The position numbers were made by a program, and so were the translations under genes. The notes beneath the pieces are model-generated. The model was not told where the DNA came from. It did no database searches and was given only the letters and a program-made list of their open reading frames with translations. Positions 1 through 9,095 of a DNA stretch of 64,000 nucleotides are shown here, in pieces. Every line of letters starts with the position of its first letter. Position 1 is the stretch's first letter. Location: the NCBI RefSeq assembly GCF_001693515.2, contig NZ_CP042968.1:3100001-3164000 (forward strand). The letters run 5' to 3'. The DNA is from Bradyrhizobium paxllaeri. Lineage in GTDB: Bacteria; Pseudomonadota; Alphaproteobacteria; Rhizobiales; Xanthobacteraceae.

Positions 1-169
1 CGCGGCGGTGCTGCTGGTCAACCGGCGCTCAGTTTGAAGTAGAACGCGCGGCCCGCGTGCACGCGTAAATTTCAATAACCACCGCAGTAGTTTCCCTGAG
101 TTGTGCTCCATTAAGGCGATCGTAAGCAAAACGGGTCAGATTGGGCGCGATTTTGGGGGATTTCTCGTT

Positions 170-1906
170 ATGACCACGCGTTCCATTGGAAAGTTCTTGC
201 CGGCGCTCAAGCTGCGCCTCGGCACCAAGGCTGTGATCTCCGCGATCCTTCTGATCGCGGTCAATACCGGGTTGGTGGTGGGCGCAGCCCATTGGTCGCT
301 GACCTCGGAGTTCGGCGACCGCGCGCTGCGCGACATCGAGATCAACCTGCGCACGCTGGGGCTGGCGTTTGCCGAGACCTACGGCGATGCCAAGATCACC
401 ATCAGGGATGGGGCCGTCGTCCGCGCCGAAATTCCCAAGATGCCCGAATTCAAGGACCACGCGATCGTCGATCGCGCGGTCGGCTATACCGGCGGCAACG
501 CGACGCTGTTCGTCTATGACGACGCCAGCAACCAGTTCGTCCGCCGCACCACCAACGTGAAGAAGGAGAACGGCGATCGCGCCGTCGGCACCCAGCTCGC
601 CCCCGATCATCCCGGACAGGCGGTGGTTCGCCGCGGCGAGGCCTATAAGGGTCCGGCGACGCTGTTCGGCAAGACCTTCATGACGGCCTACTACCCGATC
701 ATGAATGCGGCCGGAAAGGTGATCGGGCTTCTGTACGTCGGTATTCCGATGGCGCATTACGAGGCCATGCTGTCGCACGCCATTCAGAACATGGCGATCG
801 CCGCCGGCATCGCCGCGCTGCTCGTGATGCTGCTGACCATGGTGCTGGTGCGCCGGGTCACCAAGCCGCTGACCTCGGTCACGGCGTCGCTCACGGCTAT
901 CGCCAACGGCAAGGCCGAGGCCGAGATCGACTGCGACGACCGGATGGATGAGATCGGCGAGATTGCGCGCACCCTGGAGGTCTTCAGGAGCAACTCGCTC
1001 GAGCGCCGGCGCATGCGCGACGAACAGGCTGCCGCCGCGGTGGCCTCGGCCGAGCAGCGCAAGGCCGAACTGCGCGGCTTCGTCGAGGAATTCCAGACCA
1101 GCGTCGGCGGCATAGTCGACAAGGTGCTGAATTCCTCCGGCGAGTTCGAGCGCGTCGCGCGGCAGCTCACCGACACCGCGCGGACCACCGCAAGCCTGTC
1201 CGGCAAGTCGGCCGGCGCTTCGGAGACCGCCTCCGAGCACGTCCGCACCGCGGCTGCGGCCTCCGACGAGCTTTCCAGCTCGATCGCGGAGATCACCCGC
1301 CGGGTCCAGGAATCGAACGGGATCGCAGCCGATGCCGTCAAGCAGGCCGCCGCCACGGACCAGCGCATCAACGAATTGTCGGAAGCGGGCGCTCGGATCG
1401 GCGACGTCGTGAAGCTGATTACCTCGATTGCCGAGCAGACCAATTTGCTGGCGCTCAACGCCACCATCGAGGCGGCGCGGGCGGGCGATGCCGGTCGCGG
1501 CTTTGCCGTGGTGGCGCAGGAGGTCAAGAGCCTCGCCGGCCAGACCGCGAAGGCGACCGAGGAGATCTCCAGCCAGATCGGCAGTATGCAGCTGGCGACC
1601 GAGGAGTCGGTCAGCGCGATCAAGGCGATCGGCCAGACCATCGAGCGCATCAGCGATATCGCCACCTCGATCTCGGCGGCGGTCGAGCAGCAGCGCGGCG
1701 CGACCCAGAACATCGCGCAGAGCGTTCGTGCTGCCGCCAGCGGCACGGCCGACGTCGCCGCCAACATCCGCAACGCCGCGCAAGGTGCGGACGAGACCGG
1801 CGAGACGTCGAGCCGGATGTTTGCCTCCGCGCAGAATCTTTCGAGCGAGAGCCTGCACCTGAAGGCCGAGGTCGAAAAATTCCTCGACCGCGTCCGCGCC
1901 GCCTGA
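170..1906 (+). CDS. Methyl-accepting chemotaxis protein, Cache sensor
   Basis: A 578-residue membrane chemoreceptor that senses a periplasmic ligand and signals to CheA/CheW. Order seen: TM1 at about residues 20-43, a periplasmic Cache_3-Cache_2-like sensor to about 205, TM2 at 208-228, HAMP to about 285, then a coiled-coil signalling domain. The conserved hairpin tip ([18 protein letters not shown]) lies near residue 420-445. The C-terminus ends FLDRVRAA and has no NWETF-type pentapeptide, so CheR/CheB would have to be recruited another way. The ATG at 170 is chosen because the upstream extension (from 101) adds a polar stretch unlike the family. No che genes are nearby, so it is an orphan receptor. 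Confidence 0.93.
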   Translation: MTTRSIGKFLPALKLRLGTKAVISAILLIAVNTGLVVGAAHWSLTSEFGDRALRDIEINLRTLGLAFAETYGDAKITIRDGAVVRAEIPKMPEFKDHAIVDRAVGYTGGNATLFVYDDASNQFVRRTTNVKKENGDRAVGTQLAPDHPGQAVVRRGEAYKGPATLFGKTFMTAYYPIMNAAGKVIGLLYVGIPMAHYEAMLSHAIQNMAIAAGIAALLVMLLTMVLVRRVTKPLTSVTASLTAIANGKAEAEIDCDDRMDEIGEIARTLEVFRSNSLERRRMRDEQAAAAVASAEQRKAELRGFVEEFQTSVGGIVDKVLNSSGEFERVARQLTDTARTTASLSGKSAGASETASEHVRTAAAASDELSSSIAEITRRVQESNGIAADAVKQAAATDQRINELSEAGARIGDVVKLITSIAEQTNLLALNATIEAARAGDAGRGFAVVAQEVKSLAGQTAKATEEISSQIGSMQLATEESVSAIKAIGQTIERISDIATSISAAVEQQRGATQNIAQSVRAAASGTADVAANIRNAAQGADETGETSSRMFASAQNLSSESLHLKAEVEKFLDRVRAA

Positions 1907-2013
1907 GCCGCTGCAGCGGCGCATCACGCCGCCGCTGAAACCTGAAGTCTCCGCATTCGTAGTTTGCCTATACTGCGAATGATTGCCCCTCGCTGGCGGG
2001 CTGGAGGCTTCCC

Positions 2014-2415
2014 GTGAACCGATATGCGGTGCTCTATCTGGTGACGCTGTTCGTCATCGTGCCCCTTGATTTCCTGTTCCTTGGCGTGATCGCCAGGGAC
2101 TTCTTCACCTCGCAGGTCGGCAACATGCTGGGCGAGATCAAGCTCGTGCCGGCGGTGCTGTTCTATCTGGTCTACGTCGCCGGGGTCGTGATCTTCGTCA
2201 GCGCCGGGGCAGGGGCGTCGTGGCAATCGACGCTGCTCTACGGCGCGCTGTTTGGCTTCTTCTGCTATGCGACCTTCGACCTGACATCGCTGGCGCTGCT
2301 CAAGCACTGGAGCTGGCCAGTGGCAATCGTCGACGTCGCGTGGGGTTCGTTGGTGACGGCGGTTGCATCGACCGCCGGATTGCTCGTGGCGGACTGGGTA
2401 GCGCCTAAAATGTAG
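2014..2415 (+). CDS. DUF2177 family membrane protein
   Basis: A 133-residue integral membrane protein with about four hydrophobic segments covering most of its length. The pattern (PLDFLFLGVIARDFF near the N-terminus, FGFFCYATFDLTSLALLKHW near residue 95) is that of the DUF2177 family, whose function is unknown. The start is GTG with a GGAGG ribosome site at 2003-2007. It converges on the peroxiredoxin gene, with a large inverted repeat between them. Confidence 0.82.
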   Translation: MNRYAVLYLVTLFVIVPLDFLFLGVIARDFFTSQVGNMLGEIKLVPAVLFYLVYVAGVVIFVSAGAGASWQSTLLYGALFGFFCYATFDLTSLALLKHWSWPVAIVDVAWGSLVTAVASTAGLLVADWVAPKM

Positions 2416-2499
2416 GGTGGGCAAAGCGCAGCGTGCCCACCACCACTTGCTTCGTTATTGATGGTGGGCACGGCGCAAGGGCGCCTTTGCCCACCCTAC
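2412..2499. repeat. Intergenic inverted repeat between convergent genes
   Basis: The outer arms are perfect: GTAGGGTGGGCAAAG at 2412-2426 and its complement at 2485-2499. Inner arms GTGCCCACCA / TGGTGGGCAC are also complementary. It sits exactly between two convergent genes, so the transcript from either side would fold into a long hairpin. This is a dispersed palindromic repeat of the type common in Bradyrhizobium and probably acts as a two-way terminator or mRNA stabiliser (inferred). Confidence 0.85.
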
Positions 2500-2513
2500 G
2501 ACATCTCAATTCG

Positions 2514-3173
2514 TTATTTGGGCTGCGGCACGATCCGGATGTACGGCTTCGGCGCCTTCCAGCCGGCCGGGTAGATCGTCTTGGCCTCGTCGTCGGATAC
2601 CGAGCCCGCGATGATGACGTCTTCGCCCTGTTTCCAGTCGGCCGGCGTCGCGACGCGATGCTTGGCGGTCATCTGCAGGGAGTCGATCACGCGCAGGATT
2701 TCCGCGAAGTTGCGGCCCGTGGTCATCGGATAGACCAGCACCAGCTTGATCTTCTTGTCCGGCCCGATGATGAAGACGTTGCGGACGGTCTGGTTGTCGG
2801 CGGGCGTGCGCGTCAGCGGATCGCCCGAGGTCGAGGCCGGCAGCATGTCGTAGAGCTTGGAGACGTTGTAATCGATGTCGCCGATCATCGGATAGTTCGG
2901 CGCCGCGCCTTGCGTCTCCTGGATGTCCTCGGACCACTTCGCGTGCCGGTCGACGGGATCGACGCTCAAGCCCATCAGCTTGACGCCGCGCTTGTCGAAT
3001 TCCGGCTTCAACTTCGCGAGAGCGCCGAGTTCGGTGGTGCAAACCGGCGTGAAGTCCTTCGGGTGCGAGAACAAAAGCGCCCAGTCATTGCCGATCCAGT
3101 CGTGGAATTTGACTTTTCCTTCCGTGGTCTGGGCTTCGAAATCGGGGGCGGTTGCGCCAATCTGGAGTGCCAT
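2514..3173 (-). CDS. Peroxiredoxin, 1-Cys (Prx6) type
   Basis: A 219-residue cytoplasmic peroxidase that reduces hydrogen peroxide and organic hydroperoxides. The peroxidatic cysteine is Cys45 in the PVCTTE motif (Thr42, Pro38 nearby), and the C-terminal Prx6 extension is present (SDDEAKTIYPAGWKAPKPYIR). No resolving cysteine follows in the usual 2-Cys position, which supports the 1-Cys class. The length fits the family. A good sigma-70-type promoter lies upstream at 3223-3251, and a GAGG ribosome site precedes the ATG. It is monocistronic, with divergent and convergent neighbours unrelated in function. Confidence 0.95.
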   Translation of the reverse strand: MALQIGATAPDFEAQTTEGKVKFHDWIGNDWALLFSHPKDFTPVCTTELGALAKLKPEFDKRGVKLMGLSVDPVDRHAKWSEDIQETQGAAPNYPMIGDIDYNVSKLYDMLPASTSGDPLTRTPADNQTVRNVFIIGPDKKIKLVLVYPMTTGRNFAEILRVIDSLQMTAKHRVATPADWKQGEDVIIAGSVSDDEAKTIYPAGWKAPKPYIRIVPQPK

Positions 3174-3222
3174 GGTTTTACCTCATGTTATTCAACTTAC
3201 AGGAGAATTTGTCTTTACGAAG

Positions 3223-3251
3223 ATTATAGGACTGTGAAAGGGTTAAGTGAA
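3223..3251 (-). promoter_or_regulatory. Putative sigma-70 promoter of the peroxiredoxin gene
   Basis: Read on the minus strand: -35 TTCACT (3246-3251), a 17-base spacer, then a perfect -10 TATAAT (3223-3228). The start codon is at 3173, leaving a leader of about 43 bases. No clear OxyR-type site was recognised. Confidence 0.6.
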
Positions 3252-3607
3252 CAGGTTCGCGCAAAAGGTGAGATCCTTCTCCGCAAGGGTGGAACTCCTA
3301 GCATCTTCTTGTGGTCCGCGCCTCTGCGACGACAAGAACTCGCCCGTATTTGAACGGGCCCGGTCAGATTTTCGCGCCATTTTGTTTGTTTGACCGCGAT
3401 GTTTCCAAAGCTGATCCACTTTTCCGCCTTGCCTGCCCCGATATTGCCGTTTATCGCCCTCATCACGCCGGGCCGCTTTGCACCCGAGGGTGCTTTCGCT
3501 GAACCGTGACCGACCTCACAGCGACCAATTGGCAACCATGTAAAAATCTCGAAATGCCAGTTTCGAATCGTTAACCGCCCGTTCATGCCCGGCATGGAAA
3601 TGCTGGT
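3252..3607. other. Intergenic stretch without a supported gene
   Basis: About 350 bases upstream of two divergent genes. Open frames here are short or antisense extensions without family resemblance. No tRNA, repeat or strong hairpin was seen. Confidence 0.5.
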
Positions 3608-4204
3608 ATGGAATTGAAATTGAGAAGTGCAACTATGTCTGCCGTGACGGCTGTAGCCGCTGAACCATCCCTTGAACCATCCTGCCGCAAGACGGCCGCT
3701 CATGCGCTCACCATCGTGCGCGACGGCGTGATCACCGGCGAGGGCCCAACGACGAAGGGCCGTATCCATTTCTCCCGTGCGCTCGACGCCGATGACGCCG
3801 CCTGGTGCGCGCGCATCCTGACCGTCAGCGCGGTCGAGGATCAGCCGGTGAGCCGCGCTGAACTCGAGGCGCTGTTCGAAATCAGCGACGCCGCTGCGGA
3901 GCGCACTGACGACGGCCGTTTCGACGATCTCCTGGCCAAGGCGGTTGCCCACCATGCAGCCTCCGAGTCCGGACTGCCGGTGCCGCCGCGCACGGTCGCG
4001 CTCTCACCCGATACCGACATCGAGAGCTGGGCGCCGACCAGGGCCGCCAATATCGACACCCAGGTGCTGGAATGGATCGCCAGCCAGATGCGCGGCAAGC
4101 GTCACAGCAACCGCCGCCTCGCAGCGCTGGTTGCTACGCTCGTCGGTGTCGCCGCGCTGCCGCTTGCGCAATTGCCGGGCATGCTGGATATGGGGATGCT
4201 GTAG
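3608..4204 (+). CDS. Hypothetical protein with C-terminal membrane anchor
   Basis: A 198-residue protein of unknown function. The body is acidic and alanine-rich, with a region (residues about 45-125) of helices rich in Asp/Glu. A single hydrophobic segment near the C-terminus (RRLAALVATLVGVAALPLAQLPGM region, about residues 165-190) follows a basic KRHSNRR stretch, so it may be tail-anchored with the body in the cytoplasm. Met10 at 3635 is an alternative start. It is followed by a clear intrinsic terminator, which supports a real transcription unit. Confidence 0.65.
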   Translation: MELKLRSATMSAVTAVAAEPSLEPSCRKTAAHALTIVRDGVITGEGPTTKGRIHFSRALDADDAAWCARILTVSAVEDQPVSRAELEALFEISDAAAERTDDGRFDDLLAKAVAHHAASESGLPVPPRTVALSPDTDIESWAPTRAANIDTQVLEWIASQMRGKRHSNRRLAALVATLVGVAALPLAQLPGMLDMGML

Positions 4205-4232
4205 GTCCATTCCGTGATGATCGGTTTCAAGG

Positions 4233-4258
4233 CGGCGGGGTAGTGCCCGCCGTTTTTT
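4233..4258 (+). terminator. Intrinsic terminator
   Basis: A perfect 7-bp stem CGGCGGG / CCCGCCG with a 6-base loop is followed directly by six T residues. It lies 29 bases after the stop of the gene ending at 4204. Confidence 0.88.
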
Positions 4259-4320
4259 GTTTTGAGTCTCATGCTGCGCGCATTCGGCTTGTTAGGCGCC
4301 CTGTCGCGGCCCATCAGCGC

Positions 4321-4385
4321 GAGCGGAGCGAAGCAATCCATCTTTCCAAGCATGAGGTGACAACGGATTGCTTCACTCCGCCCGC
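4321..4385. repeat. Dispersed inverted repeat (GAAGCAATCC type)
   Basis: Arms GCGGAGCGAAGCAATCC (4323-4339) and GGATTGCTTCACTCCGC (4365-4381) are complementary except for one base. Sequences of this kind recur between genes in Bradyrhizobium-type genomes. Confidence 0.7.
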
Positions 4386-4420
4386 AATGGCGCGGGGAGA
4401 TAGCGACGCAACACTCGACT

Positions 4421-4524
4421 GTCGTCCCCGCGCATGCGGGGATCCAGTACGCCGCGGCTTATCGGTTCAATCATTGACGTCTCTGGAAAACTGGGTCGCC
4501 CGGCTCAAGCCGGGCGATGACGAC
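4421..4524. repeat. Dispersed palindromic repeat (GTCGTCCCCGC type)
   Basis: Begins GTCGTCCCCGCGCATGCGGG and ends GGGCGATGACGAC. The ends are complementary (GTCGTC / GACGAC), with two internal hairpins, CCCCGCGCATGCGGGG and CCCGGCTCAAGCCGGG. It is a composite BIME-like intergenic element next to the previous repeat. Confidence 0.8.
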
Positions 4525-4783
4525 TGAGTATGAAGAGGCATATCAGCGCATTTGCCTCAAAGTGAGGAAATGACAGCCAGACAGCGCTGACTCCAAAAAC
4601 TTTTGGCACAAACTGGACATCACAGAGCGGCAGATTTGGCTTATCGTTGAATTTCAACGGGAAATAGAGGTGCCTTGGGTGCCGGAAATCACCGATCAAC
4701 AAGAGAACCGATCAACAAGAGACAAGAGGGCTGACGTAACGCTGCCGGAAGGGCTGCAGCGCTGAGTAACCAAGGGAGCTGAC

Positions 4784-5281
4784 ATGCTGCCAATAAGAAG
4801 AATTCATCCTTGTCAATTTCGGAAATCGCTTAGCTCAATCGCACTCGCCGCCACACTGAGCCTCGGTGGCCTCGCAACAACATCCACATCTTCATCCGCG
4901 CTAAATCCGACGCCAAGCGTTGCGCTTGCAATGCACGCCACGGCAGCGAACGACGACCTGATCGAGGTTCGCGCCGCCGTGCGCCGTGGCGGCGTGGCGG
5001 TCGGACCGCGCGGTGGTGTGGTCGCCGGCAGGACCGTGGTGCGGACGCCGGCCGTTCGCGGGGCTGTGGTGCGGCCCGGATATGCCGGCGGCGGTGTCCG
5101 CTGGGTGCGGCCCGCTACGTACCGCTGGCCGCGCGGCGGAGCCATTGCGGCGGGCGCTGCGATCGGCGTCGTCACGGCGGCGACGGCAGCAGCCTGGGCG
5201 GGCGCTGCTCCAGCACCAGGCATGTGCTGGTACTACACCGACCCATCCCGCACCCAGGGCTTCTGGGATTACTGCCAGTAA
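4784..5281 (+). CDS. Secreted Gly/Val/Arg-rich small protein
   Basis: A 165-residue predicted exported protein of unknown function. The N-terminus has a basic start, a hydrophobic core (SIALAATLSLGGLA) and a likely cleavage region near residue 40-55. The middle is low complexity (GGV/VGPRGGVV/RTVVRTPAVRG), followed by a hydrophobic GAAIGVVTAATAAAWAGAA segment. The tail GMCWYYTDPSRTQGFWDYC carries two cysteines that could pair. It lies 28 bases before the FGE gene and points the same way, so it may be the first gene of the sulfatase locus. Confidence 0.7.
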   Translation: MLPIRRIHPCQFRKSLSSIALAATLSLGGLATTSTSSSALNPTPSVALAMHATAANDDLIEVRAAVRRGGVAVGPRGGVVAGRTVVRTPAVRGAVVRPGYAGGGVRWVRPATYRWPRGGAIAAGAAIGVVTAATAAAWAGAAPAPGMCWYYTDPSRTQGFWDYCQ

Positions 5282-5309
5282 GGACGATCGGCGGGACGAG
5301 GCAGTATTC

Positions 5310-6293
5310 ATGGAGCCGGCGGAGGTCTCAACGCAGGCGGATGCACGCCAGACCGGCGACATGGTCTGGATAAAGGGCAGCACGTTCCGGATGGGATCGA
5401 ACGATCACTATCCGGAAGAAGCGCCGGTTCGTCGCGTCTCCGTCGATGGCTTTTGGATCGATCGCACACCGGTGACGAACCGCGAGTTCAAGCGATTCGT
5501 CAAGGCGACCGGCTACGTCACCACGGCGGAGATTCCGCCCGATCCCAAAGACTATCCCGGTGCGCTGCCGCACATGATCTATGCAGGCTCGCTGGTGTTC
5601 TCACCGCCGCGTCGCGTCACCGATCTGCGCGACTGGAGCCAGTGGTGGACCTTCATGAAGGGTGCCGATTGGCGGCATCCTTATGGGCCGAAGAGCAACA
5701 TCAACGTTTCAGACAATCATCCGGTCGTGCACGTCTCCTTTGCCGACGCGATGGCCTATGCGCAATGGGCCGGCAAGGATCTGCCGACGGAAGCCGAGTG
5801 GGAGTTCGCCGCACGCGGCGGGCTCGACGGCGCTGAATTTGCCTGGGGTGAAGCGCTCGCGCCCGGCGACAAGCACATGGCCAACATTTGGCAGGGCAAT
5901 TTTCCGATCGAAAATCTCAACCAGGACGGCTTTAAGCGCACCTCGCCGGTGACCGCGTTCCCGCCGAACGGCTACGACCTCTACGACATGATCGGCAATG
6001 TCTGGGAATGGACCACCGACTGGTGGTCCACCAAGCATGAGGCCGACGCGCCGAAGGCGTGTTGTGTTCCGCACAACCCGCGTGGCGGGCCGGAGGTTGC
6101 AAGCCTTGATCCATGTCAACCCAACATCCGTATCCCGCGCAAAGTATTGAAAGGTGGCTCGCATCTCTGCGCGCCGAACTACTGCCGCCGGTACCGCCCA
6201 GCCGCACGCCACGCCGAACCGGTCGATACTTCGACGAGCCATGTCGGCTTCCGTTGCGTGGTGCGCTCAACCGTTCCACCCGCGAAGCCGTAA
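5310..6293 (+). CDS. Formylglycine-generating enzyme (sulfatase-modifying factor)
   Basis: A 327-residue cytoplasmic enzyme that oxidises the active-site cysteine of type I sulfatases to C-alpha-formylglycine, using oxygen and copper (known for the family). The FGE-sulfatase fold runs over nearly the whole length: MVWIKGSTFRMGS at the start, then DLPTEAEWEFAARGG and GNVWEWTTDWW. The catalytic pair Cys287 and Cys292 sits in GGSHLCAPNYCRRYRPAARH, which matches the true FGE active site rather than the cysteine-free relatives. No signal peptide is seen, so it acts before export. The ATG at 5310 is chosen over an upstream in-frame extension that runs through the previous gene. Two candidate substrates are the sulfatases at 6328 and 14551. 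Confidence 0.93.
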   Translation: MEPAEVSTQADARQTGDMVWIKGSTFRMGSNDHYPEEAPVRRVSVDGFWIDRTPVTNREFKRFVKATGYVTTAEIPPDPKDYPGALPHMIYAGSLVFSPPRRVTDLRDWSQWWTFMKGADWRHPYGPKSNINVSDNHPVVHVSFADAMAYAQWAGKDLPTEAEWEFAARGGLDGAEFAWGEALAPGDKHMANIWQGNFPIENLNQDGFKRTSPVTAFPPNGYDLYDMIGNVWEWTTDWWSTKHEADAPKACCVPHNPRGGPEVASLDPCQPNIRIPRKVLKGGSHLCAPNYCRRYRPAARHAEPVDTSTSHVGFRCVVRSTVPPAKP

Positions 6294-6327
6294 AGGAGAA
6301 GTGCCAACCCACCCCCAGGAGCGTAAA

Positions 6328-7998
6328 ATGAGTAATGAAGTGAATAAGGCCGATAACGGCCAGGCCATTGATCGCCGCAATCTTCTGCTCGGTACCTCCA
6401 CCCTCGTTGCCGCCGCAACCCTTACCTCGGAAGTATTGGCGCAAGCGCAGAAGGCCGCGCCGGCAGCCGCTCCCACGACAGCACAGCCCGCCGCAGCCTC
6501 CGGCAGAAAGCCGAACATCCTTGTCATCTTCGGGGACGACATCGGCATCCCGCAGATCAGCGCCTACACGATGGGCATGATGGGATATCGGACACCGAAC
6601 ATCGACCGCATCGCTCGCGAAGGCGCAATCTTCACCGACGCCTACGGCCAGCAAAGCTGCACGGCCGGTCGGGCATCGTTCATCCTCGGCCAGGAGCCTT
6701 TCCGAACCGGCCTTCTCACCATTGGCATGCCGGGAGATCCCCACGGCATTCAGGACTGGATGCCGACCATTGCTGATGCCTTGAAGACCCAGGGCTACGC
6801 TACCGGACAGTTCGGCAAGAACCACCTCGGCGATCGCGACGAGCATCTGCCGACCAAACACGGCTTCGACGAATTCTTCGGCAACCTCTACCATCTCAAC
6901 GCGGAAGAGGAGCCGGAAGGCTATTTCTACCCGAAGGATCCGGCATTCCGTAAGCAGTTCGGACCGCGCGGCGTGATCAAGTCATCCGCCGATGGCAAGA
7001 TCGAGGATACAGGGCCCCTGAACATTGCGCGTATGCCGACGGTGGATGAGGAATTCCTCGGCGCGGCCAAGGATTTCATCGGCCGACAGGCCCGCGCCAA
7101 CCGCCCGTTCTTCTGCTGGTTCAATTCCACCCGGATGCACGTCTTCACCCACTTGAAGCCATCGTCATTGGGTAAATCCGGCAAGGGAATACACGCCGAC
7201 GGCATGGTCGAGCACGATGGAATGGTCGGGGAGCTTCTGCAGCAGCTCGATAACCTCGGAATCGCTGACAACACGATTGTTGTCTACACCACCGACAATG
7301 GCGCTGAGCTCGCGCTGTGGCCCGATGGCGCGATGACACCATTCCACGGCGAGAAGGGCACGACGTGGGAAGGCGGCTTCCGCATTCCGATGATGGTGCG
7401 CTGGCCGGGCGTCGTGAAGCCGGGCACGCAATATAACGAGATCATCTCGCTGATCGACTGGTTCCCGACGCTCTGTGCCGCCGCGGGAATTCCGGACATC
7501 AAGGAAAAGATGAAAGCCGGATTTGCCGGCGCAGGCGGCAAGAGCTTCAGGGTTCATCTCGATGGCTACAACTTCATGCCGTTCTTCAAGGGCGAGACCA
7601 AAGAGCCGCCGCGCGATGCGATCTACTATTTTGACCAAGGCGGCAATCTCAACGCTATCCGCTGGAACGACTGGAAGCTGAGCTTTGCATCCTCATCAAA
7701 GGGGAACATTGCGACCGCAACCCGGGAGGTGACGGCCTGGGCGCTGATTGCCAATTTGCGGATGGACCCCTACGAGCGCGGACAGGAAGAAGGGGGCGGC
7801 GCGATAAAATTCCTCGCGCAGAACATGTGGCTCATCGTGCCGGTGCAAGGGAAAGTGAAGGAGTTCTTCTCCGACTTCGACCACTTCCCTTATCAGGAAG
7901 GCAGCTCACTGAATGCGGCCGGCATCAATTATGGACTGCTAAAGCAGCAAGCAGCGATGAAGCGTCTCGGCGAAATAGAACGAATGAAGCCGCGATAG
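6328..7998 (+). CDS. Arylsulfatase with Tat-type signal
   Basis: A 556-residue sulfatase that hydrolyses sulfate esters. The active-site motif is C111-T-A-G-R, the residue converted by FGE. Metal ligands Asp70-Asp71 lie in NILVIFGDD, and further conserved parts are GQFGKNHLGD and VVYTTDNGAE. The N-terminus has twin arginines (Arg16-Arg17 in IDRRNLLLG) before a hydrophobic stretch, which points to Tat export of the folded, already matured protein to the periplasm. The ATG at 6328 lies 34 bases after the FGE gene and matches the signal-peptide layout; the longer upstream frame is out of keeping. About half of the central region is near-identical to the second sulfatase at 14551. The substrate is unknown. 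Confidence 0.93.
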   Translation: MSNEVNKADNGQAIDRRNLLLGTSTLVAAATLTSEVLAQAQKAAPAAAPTTAQPAAASGRKPNILVIFGDDIGIPQISAYTMGMMGYRTPNIDRIAREGAIFTDAYGQQSCTAGRASFILGQEPFRTGLLTIGMPGDPHGIQDWMPTIADALKTQGYATGQFGKNHLGDRDEHLPTKHGFDEFFGNLYHLNAEEEPEGYFYPKDPAFRKQFGPRGVIKSSADGKIEDTGPLNIARMPTVDEEFLGAAKDFIGRQARANRPFFCWFNSTRMHVFTHLKPSSLGKSGKGIHADGMVEHDGMVGELLQQLDNLGIADNTIVVYTTDNGAELALWPDGAMTPFHGEKGTTWEGGFRIPMMVRWPGVVKPGTQYNEIISLIDWFPTLCAAAGIPDIKEKMKAGFAGAGGKSFRVHLDGYNFMPFFKGETKEPPRDAIYYFDQGGNLNAIRWNDWKLSFASSSKGNIATATREVTAWALIANLRMDPYERGQEEGGGAIKFLAQNMWLIVPVQGKVKEFFSDFDHFPYQEGSSLNAAGINYGLLKQQAAMKRLGEIERMKPR

Positions 7999-8059
7999 TC
8001 GGGAGGTCTGGTCGATCGGCACAAGCGCAAGTGCGTGGTGCGAAGTTGAAAGTCTCCAC

Positions 8060-9088
8060 ATGACCGATAGTGCTGCCAAGCTTGCTTCCGACAGGCCGGC
8101 GACTGCGACGCCGTCGCCGGCCCGTGACGCCGTGCTGGAACTGAAGCAGCGGATCGGCAAATCGGTGCTGGGCCAGGATCATCTGGTCGAGAGCATGCTG
8201 ATCGGGCTGCTCGCCAACGGCAACATGCTGATCGAAAGCTTGCCCGGCCTTGCCAAGACGCGGGCAGTGAAGACGCTGGCGAAGAACCTGGCGGCGGATC
8301 TTTCGCGCGTGCAGTTCACGCCAGACCTGTTGCCCTCAGATGTCACCGGCGCGGAAATCTACCTGCAGACCGACAAGGGCGGCCAGTTCCAGTTCCAGAA
8401 GGGGCCGATCTTCGCGAACCTCGTGCTCGCCGACGAGATCAACCGTGCGCCGGCCAAGGTGCAGTCGGCGCTGCTCGAAGCCATGGAAGAGCGGCAAGTC
8501 ACCGTCGCCGGCAAGACCTACAAGATGCCCGGCCTGTTCATGGTGCTGGCGACGGAGAACCCGATCGAGCAGGAAGGAACCTATCCGCTGCCCGAAGCGC
8601 AGCTTGATCGCTTCCTGATGCATGTCGTCATCACCTATCCCGACGAGGCGACGGAAGGTGAGATCATCAAGCTCAATCGCGCGGAGAATGCACAGGCGCC
8701 GAAGGAACGTACCGTGGAGCTCGCGCCAGTGCCGCAGCAGGCGATCTTCGATGCGCGTGGCGAGATTGACGGCATCTTCGTTTCCGACCTCGCCCAGAAA
8801 TACATGGTCGACGTGATCTATGCGACCCGGTTTCCCGGCCGCTATGGCGATCCGCTCGGAAAATGGATCCAGGTTGGCGCGAGTCCGCGCGGTAGCCTTG
8901 CGCTCGACCGTTGCGCCCGGGTGCGGGCCTGGCTCGATGGCGAGACGTTCGTCACTCCCGATCATGTACGGGGCGTGATGCACGACTGCCTGCGTCACCG
9001 CCTGATCCTCAGTTACGAGGCGCTGTCGCAGGGCGTCAGCGCCGACCAGGTGATCGACAAGATCGCCGAACAGGTTGCGGCCGCATGA
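8060..9088 (+). CDS. MoxR family AAA+ ATPase
   Basis: A 342-residue AAA+ ATPase of the MoxR type, a chaperone-like motor that works with VWA-domain partners. Walker A is ESLPGLAKTR (about residues 59-68), Walker B is LVLADEINRAP with Asp125-Glu126, and sensor regions ATENPIEQEGTYPLPEAQLDRF follow. It starts the MoxR-DUF58-DUF4381-VWA-VWA-BatD run and is separated from the next start by 7 bases, so the set is one operon. In other bacteria such sets help mature periplasmic metalloenzymes or give stress tolerance (established); the client here is not known. Confidence 0.95.
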   Translation: MTDSAAKLASDRPATATPSPARDAVLELKQRIGKSVLGQDHLVESMLIGLLANGNMLIESLPGLAKTRAVKTLAKNLAADLSRVQFTPDLLPSDVTGAEIYLQTDKGGQFQFQKGPIFANLVLADEINRAPAKVQSALLEAMEERQVTVAGKTYKMPGLFMVLATENPIEQEGTYPLPEAQLDRFLMHVVITYPDEATEGEIIKLNRAENAQAPKERTVELAPVPQQAIFDARGEIDGIFVSDLAQKYMVDVIYATRFPGRYGDPLGKWIQVGASPRGSLALDRCARVRAWLDGETFVTPDHVRGVMHDCLRHRLILSYEALSQGVSADQVIDKIAEQVAAA

Positions 9089-9095
9089 GGGTGCC

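Noticed and set aside
29..1927. A 632-codon open frame antisense to the chemoreceptor
   Set aside because: Low-complexity Arg/Gly/Leu/Asp composition without a family; it mirrors the high-GC codon pattern of the true gene.
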